A DNA stretch of 58,710 nucleotides from Phycisphaerales bacterium (GCA_017642965.1 JAEPOJ010000005.1:1-58710), one strand, 5' to 3'. Positions 41,418 to 51,250 are shown, counted from the first letter of the stretch. A program made the numbers and translations. The notes: generated by a model not told the origin, from the sequence alone.

Positions 41418-42721
41418 TCACGCCCATCGCGCACCACCCGCCGGTACAGCGTGTCGCGTTCCACCGGCTCGTAGCCGGCTTCTTCGATCGCCTTGTGCAG
41501 GTCCTGCACCGTGGTCTCTTGGTGCGTGCCCTCCCCCACCGCCTTAGTGATGTCGTACCAGACGACGGTGCCGTCGATGTCGTCGGCACCGGCCTCGAGC
41601 ATGAGCTGGGCCATGGGGAGGGTCTGCATGATCCAGAATGCCTTGATGTGCGGGAAGTTGTCGAGCATCAGTCGCGCGACGGCGATGGTCCGCAGGTTCT
41701 CCAGACCCGCCGGGCCCGGGAGGAACTCGAGCTCGGAGCCGTCGGGGAAGAAGGGGAGGGGCGTGAGTGTCTGGTAGTAGCCGCCGCGCTCGGACATGCT
41801 CGGCGTGGGCAGGGTCGCGCCCTCACCATTGAGCGTAATCACCGGCGCATCGAACGGGGCGCTCTCGTTGATGCCCTCCGCGATGTACCCGTTGGAATCG
41901 CCCTCATAACCTAGGCGCTGCAGCGCCTGGTCCTGCGAGCGCCGGAGGATCTCGAAGTGGCGGAGGCGCTCGTCGACCTTGTCGACGTGCCCGTAGAGCA
42001 TGGTGCAGTTGGAGTTGAGCCCCAGCTCGTGCGCGACGAGGTGGACATCGAGCCACTCGTGCGCGCCGATCTTGGTCTTGAAGGCCTCCTTGTGGACGCG
42101 CTCGTCGAAGACCTCGGCCCCGCCGCCGGGCAGCGAGCCGAGCCCGGCTTCCTTCAAACGCTCGAGGACCCAACGTACACCCGCTTTGGTGTCATCTCGC
42201 TTGTAGACCTTCGCGATGCGCGCGAGGTGCACCAGCTCGACGGCCGTGAACGCCTTGAGATGCACATCCGGGGCCTCCTCGCGGAGAGCCTGGAGCATCT
42301 CGGTGTAATACTCGAACGGGAGGTATGGGTTGAGCCCGCCGACGATGTGGAACTCGGTCGCGCCGGATTCGACGGCTTTGCGCCCCTGCTCGCGGATGTA
42401 CTGGAGATCGCGGGTGTACTCGCCGTCCTCGCCCTTCTTGCGGTAGAACTCGCAGAACTTGCACGAGAGCGCACAGACGTTGGAGTAGTTGAGATGGCGG
42501 TTGATGTTGTAGTACGCAACGCCAGGGTGCATGCGATCGCGGACGAGCTTGGCGAGATCGAGCACGCCCCAGATGTCGCTGGTGTCGTAGAGCACCGCGC
42601 CGTCTTCGAGCGAGAGGCGCTGGCCCGCGACGACCTTGTCGCGGATGGATTCGAGGCGCGGGTCGAAGTTGCTCGACCGGATGGGCTCGGGAAGTGAAAT
42701 CGGCGCATCAATCGTGGTCAT
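41396..42721 (-). CDS. mqnE: Aminofutalosine synthase (radical SAM, futalosine menaquinone pathway)
   Basis: 441 residues from the ATG at 42721 (a TTG two codons earlier is possible). The radical SAM cluster motif is VCALSCKFCEF (C83, C87, C90), preceded by INRHLNYSN. GSLPGGGAEVFDERVHKEAF and LNSNCTMLYGHVDKVDERLRHFEILRRSQD are characteristic of MqnE/MqnC. The overall order favours MqnE, which makes aminofutalosine; MqnC is the main alternative. The protein is about 70 residues longer than typical MqnE, with an insertion around 265-310. A TAGGAT element lies 5 nt before the ATG, within the 30-nt gap after rdgB. Confidence 0.85.
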   Translation of the reverse strand: MTTIDAPISLPEPIRSSNFDPRLESIRDKVVAGQRLSLEDGAVLYDTSDIWGVLDLAKLVRDRMHPGVAYYNINRHLNYSNVCALSCKFCEFYRKKGEDGEYTRDLQYIREQGRKAVESGATEFHIVGGLNPYLPFEYYTEMLQALREEAPDVHLKAFTAVELVHLARIAKVYKRDDTKAGVRWVLERLKEAGLGSLPGGGAEVFDERVHKEAFKTKIGAHEWLDVHLVAHELGLNSNCTMLYGHVDKVDERLRHFEILRRSQDQALQRLGYEGDSNGYIAEGINESAPFDAPVITLNGEGATLPTPSMSERGGYYQTLTPLPFFPDGSELEFLPGPAGLENLRTIAVARLMLDNFPHIKAFWIMQTLPMAQLMLEAGADDIDGTVVWYDITKAVGEGTHQETTVQDLHKAIEEAGYEPVERDTLYRRVVRDGREWRTSVG

Positions 42722-42726
42722 GGGCA

Positions 42727-42732
42727 ATCCTA
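42727..42732 (-). promoter_or_regulatory. Putative -10 element of a leaderless mqnE transcript
   Basis: On the minus strand TAGGAT is followed by 5 nt and the ATG. No Shine-Dalgarno sequence is present. It would give mqnE a promoter separate from rdgB. Confidence 0.45.
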
Positions 42733-42751
42733 GCGCGGGGCGATCTAGTTT

Positions 42752-43408
42752 TCAGGAATCTTTGAAAACTGATCCGAGGGTCTCGATCATCGACGCCACC
42801 GCCCGGGCACGGTGCGAGATGGCGTTCTTCTCAGCTGGCTCCATCTCGGCGCTGGTGCGCTTGTGGTCCGGGGCCACCAGAAACAGCGGGTCGTAGCCGA
42901 AGCCGTTGCTTCCCCGCGGCACCTCGCCGACCTGCCCGATCCGCCCCTCGAACTCGCCCTTGGTGTGCGCGAGAACCAGCCCCTCGGGGCTGGCGAGGAC
43001 CATGGTGCAGGTGAAACGCGCGGTGCGCTGCTCGTCGGGGACGCCATCCAGGTCCGCGAGGAGCCGCTCATTGTTTCGATCGTCGCGCTGTTGGCGTGAG
43101 AGCGAGGCGGCCTCGCCTTCGCTCACCCCATCGAACGCGAAATGGGAGGAGATGACGCCGGGTTTACCGTCCAGGGCATCCACGATGAGCCCGGAATCGT
43201 CGGCGAGACAGTGCATGCCGGTCGCCTTGGCGTACTGCACGGCCTTGATGGTGGCGTTCTCAAGGAAGGAATCGCCGTCCTCGGTGGGCTCGTCGAACTC
43301 CCGATCGAGGTCGGCCAGTCCGATAATGTCGATGTTCTGGCCCTGTGTGAGGGCCTGAAGCTCACGAATCTTCCCAGGGTTCTGGGATGCGAAAACGATA
43401 GTTGGCAT
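42752..43408 (-). CDS. rdgB: XTP/dITP diphosphatase (non-canonical purine NTP pyrophosphatase)
   Basis: 218 residues of the RdgB/HAM1 family, which removes dITP and XTP from the nucleotide pool. Signatures are IVFASQNPGKIRELQAL, TEDGDSFLENATIKAVQYAK, CLADDSGLIVDALDGKPGVISSHFA, GEVPRGSNGFGYDPLFLV and KNAISHRARAV. GAGAGGAGAATC precedes the ATG, a good ribosome-binding site. The first gene of the mqnE cluster on the minus strand; the pfkB-type gene diverges from it. Confidence 0.95.
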   Translation of the reverse strand: MPTIVFASQNPGKIRELQALTQGQNIDIIGLADLDREFDEPTEDGDSFLENATIKAVQYAKATGMHCLADDSGLIVDALDGKPGVISSHFAFDGVSEGEAASLSRQQRDDRNNERLLADLDGVPDEQRTARFTCTMVLASPEGLVLAHTKGEFEGRIGQVGEVPRGSNGFGYDPLFLVAPDHKRTSAEMEPAEKNAISHRARAVASMIETLGSVFKDS

Positions 43409-43488
43409 GATTCTCCTCTCGACCGATACGAGATGTATGCTATCCTATCGCCTATTGGCGAAAGAACTTGCATGAGGATTCCGCACAG

Positions 43489-44709
43489 ATGAACCCTGTT
43501 TCGAGCCCCATGAGCACCCCGAAGAACGAAACTGTTTCCCGCGCCACGCTTGCGCACGGCGCGGCCGACGCGCTCGAGGCGATCTGTCCGGAGACGACCT
43601 TAACACTCCGCTCGCTCGTTGGCTTTGACGGGTTTGTCGATTCGATCATCCACGTGGTTGATCAGCGTCATTCCATGAAGCAGGACGATTATAAGCGGAT
43701 CCGCACCATCCCCGAGTTTGCGGCTCGCTGCGGCGCGGCGGCCAACCGCTCGGCGAACATCGAGCTGGTCGTCACGGACACCCGCTATGGGGGGAACGGG
43801 CCGCTGCTCTCATCGGCGCTGGGCTCGCTTGGCTCGCCGGTCACCTATATCGGTGCGGTCGCGACCGAAGAAGACTGGAACAAGGTCGACCCGATCTACC
43901 AGCCGTTCGTTGACAAGTGTGAATCGGTCATCCCGCTCTGCCCCCCCGGACGCACCGATGCGCTTGAATTCGACGACGGCAAGATCATGCTCGGCAAGCC
44001 CGAGTCCGTGCAGCTCGCGACCTGGGATCGGATCAAGGAGGTCGTCGGGCTGGATACGCTCATCGCGATGATCGACGAGGTGAAGCTTATCTCCGTCGTC
44101 AACTGGACCCTGGTCGGCGGGGTCGAGGGGATCTGGGACGGGCTGTGCGCCGATGTGTTCCCGAAGCTCTCCGCCACGCACGACCGGCGGATGTTCATCG
44201 ATCTGAGCGATCCGGCGAAGCGCACGGACGACGATATCGTGCGTGCGATGGTGAAGGTTGGGCAGCTGCAGAAATCGATGCCGGTCACGCTGGGCCTCAA
44301 CCTGGCCGAGAGCGGGCGCGTCGCGCGTGTGATCGGCGTCGACGCCTACGACGACGAGCACAACCGCACGCTCGCGGGCATGGTCCCCGAAGCGGCCGAG
44401 CGTATCCGGGCCAAGCTCGGGCTCGATTGCGTCGTGATCCACCAGCACACCGGCGCCGGCGGCGCGAACGCTGCAGGCGAATCGTACTGGTTCACCGGCC
44501 CGTACACCCGCAAGCCGCGCATCTCGACGGGCGCGGGCGACCACTTCGGCGGCGGGTTCTCGTTCGCGCAGATGGCCGGGCTGGGGCTCGGCGAATCACT
44601 CGCGGCGGCGTGCGGCGTGGCGGGCGCGTACGTGCGCGACGCGGCGAGCCCGAACCGTAAACGCCTGATCGAGTTCCTGCGCGACCTGCCGGACCCCGAG
44701 ACGTACTGA
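43489..44709 (+). CDS. PfkB-family sugar kinase
   Basis: 406 residues from the ATG at 43489, with TGAGGA 11 nt upstream; a TTG seven codons earlier is also open. The N-terminus has the ribokinase-type LVGFDGFVDSIIHVV and RYGGNGPLLSSALGSLGSPVTYIG. The C-terminus has the ATP/anion-hole signature ISTGAGDHFGGGFSFAQMAGL, with the catalytic Asp of GAGD. The sugar or nucleoside substrate is unknown. The protein is longer than ribokinase. Its stop codon abuts the stop of the convergent S9 gene with no base between them (TGATCA). Confidence 0.87.
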   Translation: MNPVSSPMSTPKNETVSRATLAHGAADALEAICPETTLTLRSLVGFDGFVDSIIHVVDQRHSMKQDDYKRIRTIPEFAARCGAAANRSANIELVVTDTRYGGNGPLLSSALGSLGSPVTYIGAVATEEDWNKVDPIYQPFVDKCESVIPLCPPGRTDALEFDDGKIMLGKPESVQLATWDRIKEVVGLDTLIAMIDEVKLISVVNWTLVGGVEGIWDGLCADVFPKLSATHDRRMFIDLSDPAKRTDDDIVRAMVKVGQLQKSMPVTLGLNLAESGRVARVIGVDAYDDEHNRTLAGMVPEAAERIRAKLGLDCVVIHQHTGAGGANAAGESYWFTGPYTRKPRISTGAGDHFGGGFSFAQMAGLGLGESLAAACGVAGAYVRDAASPNRKRLIEFLRDLPDPETY

Positions 44710-47232
44710 TCACTCCCGCCGCGGCTCAACGCCCCACAACGAACGCACAAAGAAATCTCGCATGCGGCGTTGCCCATAGGGTGATCCTATGGTGCCGTGC
44801 CCCAGACCCGGGAAGTTGATGAACTCGAAGTCCTTGTCGGCCCTGATCAGTGCATCGACGACCTGGGTGGTGCTGGCAGGGTCGACATTTCGGTCGAGCT
44901 CCCCCACCGTGATGAGCAGGTCGCCCTCCAGCAGGTGGGCGTTGTCGCGGTTGGAGCTCTTGGAGTAGGCCTCGTCGATCGGGTAGCCCATCCAGGCCTC
45001 GTTCCACCAGATCTTGTCCATGCGGTTGTCGTGGCACCCGCAGTCCGCAACGGCCGCGTCATAGAAGTCGTTGTGCCAGAGCAACGTGGCCATGGCGTTC
45101 TGCCCGCCCGCGGAGACGCCGTAGATCCCGACGCGCTCGATGTCCATGTACGGACGCGTCTCGGCTGCGGCCTTCATCCAGGCGATGCGATCGGGGAAGC
45201 CGGCGTCCTTGATGTTCTTCCACGCGACATCGTGGAAGGCCTTGGATCGCCAGTTGGTGCCCATGCCGTCGATGTGAACGGTGATGAAGCCGAGCTCGGC
45301 GATCGAGCGTGAACCGCGCCAGACGCTGAATGACTTGGGGACGTGCTGCCCGTGCGGGCCGGCGTAGATCGACTCGATGACGGGGTAGCTGGTGCTCGGA
45401 TCGAAGTTGGTCGGCTTCTGGATGAAGCCCCAGATGTCGGTCTCGCCGTCGCGCCCCTTGGCGACGAAGCGCTCGGGCGGGTTCCAGCCGGCTGATATGA
45501 GCTCGGACCAGTCCGCCTCGGCGAGCGTGGCGACCTTGGCGGCGTCGGACGTGCGTCGCAGCTCGACAACCGGCGGCATGTCGATGCGGGAGTATCGGTC
45601 GGTGTAGAACGCGCCGTCGGGGGAGAACTCGATGTCGTGTGTGCCGTCGCCTTCAGTGAGGAGGGTGAACCCGGTGCCATCTATGTTCACGCGGGCGAAG
45701 TGGATGTGGTACGGGTCCTGATCTTTGTGGTAGCCCATGATGCGCAGGCGGAGCACGCCGGTATCCGGATTGAAGTGATCAACCGATCGGACGACCCATT
45801 CGCCCTCGGTGATTGGATTGAGCAACTCTCCGGTGGTTGCATCGAAGCGGTAGAGGTGATTCCAGCCGGACCGCTCGGACATCCAGATGATCTCATTGCG
45901 ATCATGGAGGATGTTCAGATACGTCTTGTTGGAGTAGTTGATGAAGGTGTCGCTGGTCTCCTCGATGATGACGCGTGACTCGCCGGTGCTCGCGTCGACG
46001 CGGACGACGCGGAGGGTCTGGTGCCCGCGCTCGTTGTAGAGGTAGTAGAAGGCGCTGGAGTCGGGCGCCCACTCGATGCGGTTGACGCTCCAGGTGTCGC
46101 CGATGGGTGTGTTGTCGATCTCGATCTCTTTAAACAAGGAATCGGCAACAAAGAGCGCCGGTTTGGGCTGATCGATGGGGTCCCCGGGCTTGACATAATC
46201 GAAGGTGACCAGCTCCGGCTGGAGTTCGTCTGGCGTGCGATCATCGGGGGTGGACTCGACAATGTGGACCTGGCGGCGCGGGGCGCGCTCAACGCGCATC
46301 GTAACGAACTTGGTGGAGTCGGGTGACCAATGGACACCTTCGTACTCGAACGGTTCTTCGAGTGGCTCGGCGGGCTTGGTGGCGCGGCCCGAGTTGTTGT
46401 TTCTGATAGTGAGACGCCCTCGGGGAAAGGACACCGTGTACGAGCCGCTGGGCGAATCCACGCCGGGCCATGGCTGCCGACCTTTCCCTCGCCTGTCTTC
46501 TATGGGTTCTGGCTTCGGCGGCTCCGTCGCGATGATCACGCCGGGGTCTTCGGTCGCGAGATACACGCCCAATGTCTTTCCGCTCGCCGTGATGACGCGC
46601 CACGCGTGGTTGGTGTAGGTGCCCTGGCGGTGCGACTGCCCGGGCTCGAGGGTCGCGTAGGTGTGCGATGTGCCCGAGCTGTCGAGCCATTGGAACTCGA
46701 CGGGCTCGTCGTGGGCGTTGAGGACGAAGACGGAGGTGCGTGGGCCGCCGCCTCGGGATCGGTCGGTGTTGGCTCGCTTGAGGCCGAGTTGCTCGGGGAA
46801 GTCCTCCGGCGAGAGTTCACGCAGGTTGCTCGCGTCGGCGTGGACACTCCACAGCCCGCCGTGCCCGGCGAGGGTGAAGACGATCGTCAACGGCTCAACC
46901 TCGGGCTGGATCGCATCGAACCAGGTTACCCTCGGTGAATCCTCGACGCCGAGCTCGCTGAGCTGGGCCCCGATCCGATCCATATCGAGCGCGGGGGAGA
47001 TCGCACCCGTCTCCAGATCGATCGTCCGCCACTCGGACGAGCCGTCGGGCAGGTCGTACTGGTAGACCGGGTAGCTCGGCGTGAGCCAGCGGACGCGGAC
47101 CTCGGCGTTGCGGACGAGGGATCCCCAGTCACCGGGGAGGGCGTCGGCGCGTTCGTAATCGGCGCGGGTGCCTTGGGCGTGAGTGAGGGCGGAGAGAAGA
47201 GCGAGGACGAGGATCAGGATCGGAGTTCGCAT
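44710..47232 (-). CDS. Exported S9-family peptidase (dipeptidyl-peptidase IV-like)
   Basis: 840 residues from the ATG at 47232, chosen for the signal peptide ([21 protein letters not shown]) and the TATACT just upstream. The N-terminal two thirds form a DPP-IV-type propeller ([51 protein letters not shown]). The hydrolase domain has [15 protein letters not shown] (nucleophile in GxSxGG), an acidic residue in [13 protein letters not shown] and a His in [11 protein letters not shown]. It probably degrades peptides in the periplasm. A second, distinct S9 gene lies directly upstream. Confidence 0.9.
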   Translation of the reverse strand: MRTPILILVLALLSALTHAQGTRADYERADALPGDWGSLVRNAEVRVRWLTPSYPVYQYDLPDGSSEWRTIDLETGAISPALDMDRIGAQLSELGVEDSPRVTWFDAIQPEVEPLTIVFTLAGHGGLWSVHADASNLRELSPEDFPEQLGLKRANTDRSRGGGPRTSVFVLNAHDEPVEFQWLDSSGTSHTYATLEPGQSHRQGTYTNHAWRVITASGKTLGVYLATEDPGVIIATEPPKPEPIEDRRGKGRQPWPGVDSPSGSYTVSFPRGRLTIRNNNSGRATKPAEPLEEPFEYEGVHWSPDSTKFVTMRVERAPRRQVHIVESTPDDRTPDELQPELVTFDYVKPGDPIDQPKPALFVADSLFKEIEIDNTPIGDTWSVNRIEWAPDSSAFYYLYNERGHQTLRVVRVDASTGESRVIIEETSDTFINYSNKTYLNILHDRNEIIWMSERSGWNHLYRFDATTGELLNPITEGEWVVRSVDHFNPDTGVLRLRIMGYHKDQDPYHIHFARVNIDGTGFTLLTEGDGTHDIEFSPDGAFYTDRYSRIDMPPVVELRRTSDAAKVATLAEADWSELISAGWNPPERFVAKGRDGETDIWGFIQKPTNFDPSTSYPVIESIYAGPHGQHVPKSFSVWRGSRSIAELGFITVHIDGMGTNWRSKAFHDVAWKNIKDAGFPDRIAWMKAAAETRPYMDIERVGIYGVSAGGQNAMATLLWHNDFYDAAVADCGCHDNRMDKIWWNEAWMGYPIDEAYSKSSNRDNAHLLEGDLLITVGELDRNVDPASTTQVVDALIRADKDFEFINFPGLGHGTIGSPYGQRRMRDFFVRSLWGVEPRRE

Positions 47233-47237
47233 GCGCG

Positions 47238-47243
47238 AGTATA
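47238..47243 (-). promoter_or_regulatory. Putative -10 element of a leaderless S9 peptidase transcript
   Basis: On the minus strand TATACT is followed by 5 nt and the ATG at 47232. The hexamer is close to the TATAAT consensus; the -35 region is poor. Confidence 0.55.
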
Positions 47244-47307
47244 CCGAATGCCCCACACCAGGCGCACGATTTGTCAGACTTCGTCTGAGCAACCCGTGGC
47301 ACCCGGA

Positions 47308-49809
47308 TCAGTCCTCATCCTGCAGCGTCTCATTGAATAGCTTGTGGATCCGTCGGATCTGATCCAACCACGAGCTCGGCTCCTTGTATCCGTGCGGCTC
47401 GATCGGGTGCAGCATCAGCTCCCAGTTCTCCTTCTCCAGCTCGATCAATCGCTGTGACAACCGGATGATGTCCTGAGCGACGACATTGTCATCGAGCAGG
47501 CCGTGGAGCATGAGCAGGTGGCCCTCCAACCCTTCCGCGTGGTTGATCGGTGAGGACAGGTCGAACGACTCAGGATCAATGTCCGGCGTGTTGAGGATGT
47601 TGCTGGTGTAGCCGTGGTTGTAGTGGCGCCAGTCGGTCACGCTCCGCAACGCGGCGCCGGCCTTGTACGTCTCGGGCTCGAGGAACATGGCCATCAGGGT
47701 CATGAACCCGCCGTAGGACCCGCCGTACAGACCGACGCGGGCGCGATCACCGTTGTGGTTCTCGACCGTCCAATCGATGCAGTCCTGGAAGTCCTCGAGC
47801 TCGGGGTAGCCCATCCTTCGATAGATGGCCGTGCGCCAGTCGCGCCCGTAGCCCTCGGACGCGCGGAAGTCGGGGGCGAGAACGATGAACCCCTCGTTAT
47901 TGAGGATGGTGTGGAACATGTGCTCGCGGAAGTAGTACGGCCACTCGTAGTTGGCGTGCTGGGTATACCCCGCCCCGTGCACAAAGATCACGATCGGTCG
48001 CTCACCGGGGAACTTGTCCGCGTCGGGGAGATAGACGCGGGTGTAGATCGGCTGCTCCGAGTGCGACGAGGGGATTGGGACGATCTCGGGGGTGGTGAAA
48101 TCGGTATTCAGGTATTCCTCGGAGACCGTGTGCGTGAGGCGCTTGGGGGTCGCATCGGGCGTGGTGACATCGACGAGATAGAGCTCCGGCGGCATCGTGA
48201 GGTTCGAGTAGGTAAAGACGATCGATGACTCGTCGGGCGAGAGGGCGAAGCTCTCGACCGTGCCCTCCATCTTGGTGATGGGCGTCAGGTCACCGGTGGC
48301 GAGGTGGAGGCGTTCGATCTCCTGGATGCCCGGGTGCTTGCGGTTCGATCGGAAGTACACGGCCGAGCCGTCGCGCGTGAACGTGGGCGAGCGGACCTCG
48401 GAGCCTACGGCGGTGATCGCGGTCGCGCTGCGTGCATCGGTGTCGTAGGTGTAGAGCTGGGCATGGTTCGATTCTTCGGAGACGTACCAGAGGGTGTCGC
48501 TCCCCGGGATGAACCCGAACTGGTTGAAGTTCCACCCGACCCACGCCTCGTCATGAAGGTGATGCGCACAGAACACGCTCGGCTCGTCGCCCTGTGTGTC
48601 CACGAGCACGATCCAGCGGTCTTTGTTGTCGTGCGAGCGGAGCATGAACGCGCCGTATCGGCCAGAGTCGGACCAGCGGGCACCAAGAGAGGAAACCGGG
48701 CGGGGCTTGGCGTTCTCCTTCGCCTCGGCCTCCTTTCTCGCCTGCTCGATGGAATCACCGGGCTCGTCCTCGTCGGACTTCTTCAGCCAGGCGAGGGGGT
48801 CGTCCTTAATGGTCGGCAGATCATCGAAGGAGAGATCGATGACCCGCTCATTGATCAGATCCAGCAGGTGGAACGCGACGGGGGTTTCGGTCTGCAATCC
48901 AACCTTTGTGCGGACCTGCCGGGTGGAGACGTAGCCGTCCTCGTTGATGTAGTCGGGCATGATGTCGCGTTTGTCGTTTGAGCGCTGTGATGGCGTGGTC
49001 GCGACGAGCATGTGCGCCCCCGATGGGGAGAGCCAGGTCCCCTGCGAGCGGCGGTCCTTGCCCATGTAGAACGGGCCGGGCGTTTCGGTTGGGTCCTCGG
49101 CCTGATCCCACGCGAAGCGGTCGTCCTCGCGCATCGCGTCGCGTTTGTCGTCGAGTTGGATGATCTCGAAGAGCTCGCGTTGCTGCTTCTGCAGGTCGTC
49201 GCGTTTCTCCGCGTCTTTCTCCCGTTTCTCGCTCGGGTCCTTGGGCGCATCGCTGAATCGGATCTCCGCCGCCTGGACCTCCGTGAGCCCCGCCCCCGCG
49301 ATCGGGCGGATGTACCAGTTCCCGCCGCGTGAGAACGCGATCTGGGTATCGTTGGCCATGAACATGGCGCTCGATTCACGATCGCTGGTGCGGGTCAGCT
49401 GGGTGGTGTTCCCACGGCGTGGGTCAAAGAGAAACAGATCGCCGTTGTGGCTGAGGAGGCGCAGGGAAGCGTCCGAGTTCCAGTCGCCCCGCGCGGTGAA
49501 GTAGGGCCCGGGGTTCTCCGGTGTGATCTTGTGCGCGATGGGGCGGTCGGCGGCATCGATCGTGCTGGTGAAGATCAGGTAGTCGTCTGAAAAATCTCGC
49601 CCGACACGACCGGGGCGCCGTGCCCGGTAGAGGATGCCCGAGCCGTCCACGAGCCAGCGCGGGCCCGAGGGCGACATGGCGATCCAGTCGGGCTCCTGGG
49701 TGATCTGCTCGATAGTGGGCGTTGTGCGCTCCTGCGCAACAGCGGGGGCACACACGATCGAGGGAGCGGAGAGGGTGAGTACGGCGAGTGTCGTGATGAA
49801 CAGATTCAT
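47308..49809 (-). CDS. Exported S9-family peptidase (prolyl-oligopeptidase/acylaminoacyl-peptidase-like)
   Basis: 833 residues from the ATG at 49809, chosen for its signal peptide (MNLFITTLAVLTLSAPSIVCAPAVAQ). A propeller with PD40-like blades spans about 30-570. A charged, low-complexity stretch lies near 195-225 (KDPSEKREKDAEKRDDLQKQQ). The hydrolase domain has GLYGGSYGGFMTLMAMF (nucleophile Ser in GGSYGG), HGLLDDNVVAQD for the Asp and PIEPHGYKEPSSW for the His. It differs in subfamily from the downstream S9 gene. The 75-nt gap and separate TATAGT element suggest its own promoter. Confidence 0.9.
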   Translation of the reverse strand: MNLFITTLAVLTLSAPSIVCAPAVAQERTTPTIEQITQEPDWIAMSPSGPRWLVDGSGILYRARRPGRVGRDFSDDYLIFTSTIDAADRPIAHKITPENPGPYFTARGDWNSDASLRLLSHNGDLFLFDPRRGNTTQLTRTSDRESSAMFMANDTQIAFSRGGNWYIRPIAGAGLTEVQAAEIRFSDAPKDPSEKREKDAEKRDDLQKQQRELFEIIQLDDKRDAMREDDRFAWDQAEDPTETPGPFYMGKDRRSQGTWLSPSGAHMLVATTPSQRSNDKRDIMPDYINEDGYVSTRQVRTKVGLQTETPVAFHLLDLINERVIDLSFDDLPTIKDDPLAWLKKSDEDEPGDSIEQARKEAEAKENAKPRPVSSLGARWSDSGRYGAFMLRSHDNKDRWIVLVDTQGDEPSVFCAHHLHDEAWVGWNFNQFGFIPGSDTLWYVSEESNHAQLYTYDTDARSATAITAVGSEVRSPTFTRDGSAVYFRSNRKHPGIQEIERLHLATGDLTPITKMEGTVESFALSPDESSIVFTYSNLTMPPELYLVDVTTPDATPKRLTHTVSEEYLNTDFTTPEIVPIPSSHSEQPIYTRVYLPDADKFPGERPIVIFVHGAGYTQHANYEWPYYFREHMFHTILNNEGFIVLAPDFRASEGYGRDWRTAIYRRMGYPELEDFQDCIDWTVENHNGDRARVGLYGGSYGGFMTLMAMFLEPETYKAGAALRSVTDWRHYNHGYTSNILNTPDIDPESFDLSSPINHAEGLEGHLLMLHGLLDDNVVAQDIIRLSQRLIELEKENWELMLHPIEPHGYKEPSSWLDQIRRIHKLFNETLQDED

Positions 49810-49815
49810 GCACAG

Positions 49816-49821
49816 ACTATA
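49816..49821 (-). promoter_or_regulatory. Putative -10 element of a leaderless S9 peptidase transcript
   Basis: On the minus strand TATAGT is followed by 6 nt and the ATG at 49809, so the predicted start is the A of the start codon. Confidence 0.55.
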
Positions 49822-49896
49822 CACGAACGCGAGGAGTTCCCCACAATCTTCACGTCCGTGCGTTATCGATTACGGGAAACCACGGCGGCACACCGA

Positions 49897-49902
49897 TACG
49901 CT
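49897..49902 (+). promoter_or_regulatory. Putative -10 element of a leaderless aminotransferase transcript
   Basis: TACGCT is followed by 5 nt and the ATG at 49908, with no Shine-Dalgarno sequence. The hexamer is a modest match. Confidence 0.4.
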
Positions 49903-49907
49903 TGGAT

Positions 49908-51197
49908 ATGCCCAACCCATCAGTGTTTTCCGTTGACCCGATCACGAGCGAATCCGCAGCTCGGGAGGGTTCGCTGCCCAGCGCCGATCGCCCCGAGGCG
50001 ATCATCGAGTTTGTGCGTCACCGCATCAGCGAGCCGGCCCGATTCCCGATCAAGGCGGGGCTCACGATGCTCAACAACGGGTCGTACGGGCTGACGCCTG
50101 AGGTTGTCCGCGACGCGCAGCGCGAGTTGCGCCGACGCATGGAGGAGGACCCGGTCCGGTTTTTCAAAGCGGACCTCGAGGACTACTGCGACGACACCCG
50201 CCGGGCGATCGCCGGCTTTACCAACACCCGCCCCGAGAACATCGCGCTGGTCCCCAACGGAACGTTCGCGGTCGCGACGGTGCTCAACAACCTCGAGCTG
50301 AGCCCGGGCGATGAGATCCTCGTGACCGACCACGAGTACATGGCGACCTTCAACGAGCTCGGGAAGGTGTGCCGCCACACCGGAGCGCGGGTTGTGGTGG
50401 CGAAGATCCCCTTCCCGGACGTCACCCCCGATCAGGTCATCGAGTCCGTGGTCGGCGCGATGACGGAGCGGACCAAGATCGTGATGATCTCCCACATCGC
50501 CAGCGCCAGTGCCCTGATTATGCCTGTTGCGGAGATCGTCGCGGCGGCCAAAGAGCGCGGGATCGCGACCTTCCTCGACGGGGCCCACACGCCGGGTCAG
50601 ATCGAGCTGGACATCGGCGCCCTCGACCCGACGTGGTATGCGGCCAGCTGCCACAAGTGGCTCATGTGCCCCAAGGGCACGGGCTTTATCTACGCCTCGC
50701 CCAACCGCAAGGACGGTTTCAAGCCCATGGTGCTCTCCTGCCGCGTGCATGAGACGCGACCGGAGCGCGACGCGTTCCTGTGCGACTTCGACTACACGGG
50801 CACGAACGATTACACGGGGAACCTGGTGATCCCGGTCGCGATCGAGCACCTGGGCGCCCAGCTGCCCGGGGGCTGGGACGAGCTCCGCGACCGGAATCAC
50901 CGCCTGGTCATGCGTGGCGCGCAGATCGTGTGCGATGCGCTCGGTATTGAGCAGCGGGTGCCGGAATCGATGATCGGCACCATGGTGAGCATCCCGCTGC
51001 CCGGCACATGCGAGCCGAGCAGCCTGCTGGGCGAGGGGCTTTGGGACCGCCTGTACTTGAACCACGGCTTGCAGGTGCCGGTGTGGGACCTGCCGGGCGT
51101 GCACCCGCGGATGACGCGGATCAGCGCCCAGCTCTTCAACTCGATCGAGGACTACGAACGCCTCGGCGAAGCGCTGCGCATCGAACTGAATCGCTGA
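49908..51197 (+). CDS. Class V aminotransferase (isopenicillin-N-epimerase-like)
   Basis: 429 residues. A fold-type I PLP enzyme: LNNGSYGLTPEVV near the N-terminus, ENIALVPNGTFAVATVLNNL, and the acidic PLP contact in ATFLDGAHTPGQIELDI (about 220-236). WYAASCHKWLMCPKGTGFIYA (about 242-262) contains the Schiff-base Lys. These match the isopenicillin N epimerase / cysteine desulfurase-like branch, where the actual substrate varies widely. Here it is unknown, and there is no beta-lactam gene context. The ATG at 49908 follows a TACGCT element; a TTG two codons earlier is also open. Confidence 0.88.
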   Translation: MPNPSVFSVDPITSESAAREGSLPSADRPEAIIEFVRHRISEPARFPIKAGLTMLNNGSYGLTPEVVRDAQRELRRRMEEDPVRFFKADLEDYCDDTRRAIAGFTNTRPENIALVPNGTFAVATVLNNLELSPGDEILVTDHEYMATFNELGKVCRHTGARVVVAKIPFPDVTPDQVIESVVGAMTERTKIVMISHIASASALIMPVAEIVAAAKERGIATFLDGAHTPGQIELDIGALDPTWYAASCHKWLMCPKGTGFIYASPNRKDGFKPMVLSCRVHETRPERDAFLCDFDYTGTNDYTGNLVIPVAIEHLGAQLPGGWDELRDRNHRLVMRGAQIVCDALGIEQRVPESMIGTMVSIPLPGTCEPSSLLGEGLWDRLYLNHGLQVPVWDLPGVHPRMTRISAQLFNSIEDYERLGEALRIELNR

Positions 51198-51225
51198 TCA
51201 TTTCTTTGGAGAGAGAGATGAGCGG

Positions 51226-51250
51226 GCGGCCCGGTGGAATCGGGCCGCTT
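51226..51250 (+). terminator. Possible terminator of the aminotransferase gene
   Basis: GCGGCCCG pairs perfectly with CGGGCCGC around a 7-nt loop, followed by a short TT. The T-run is weak. Confidence 0.55.
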
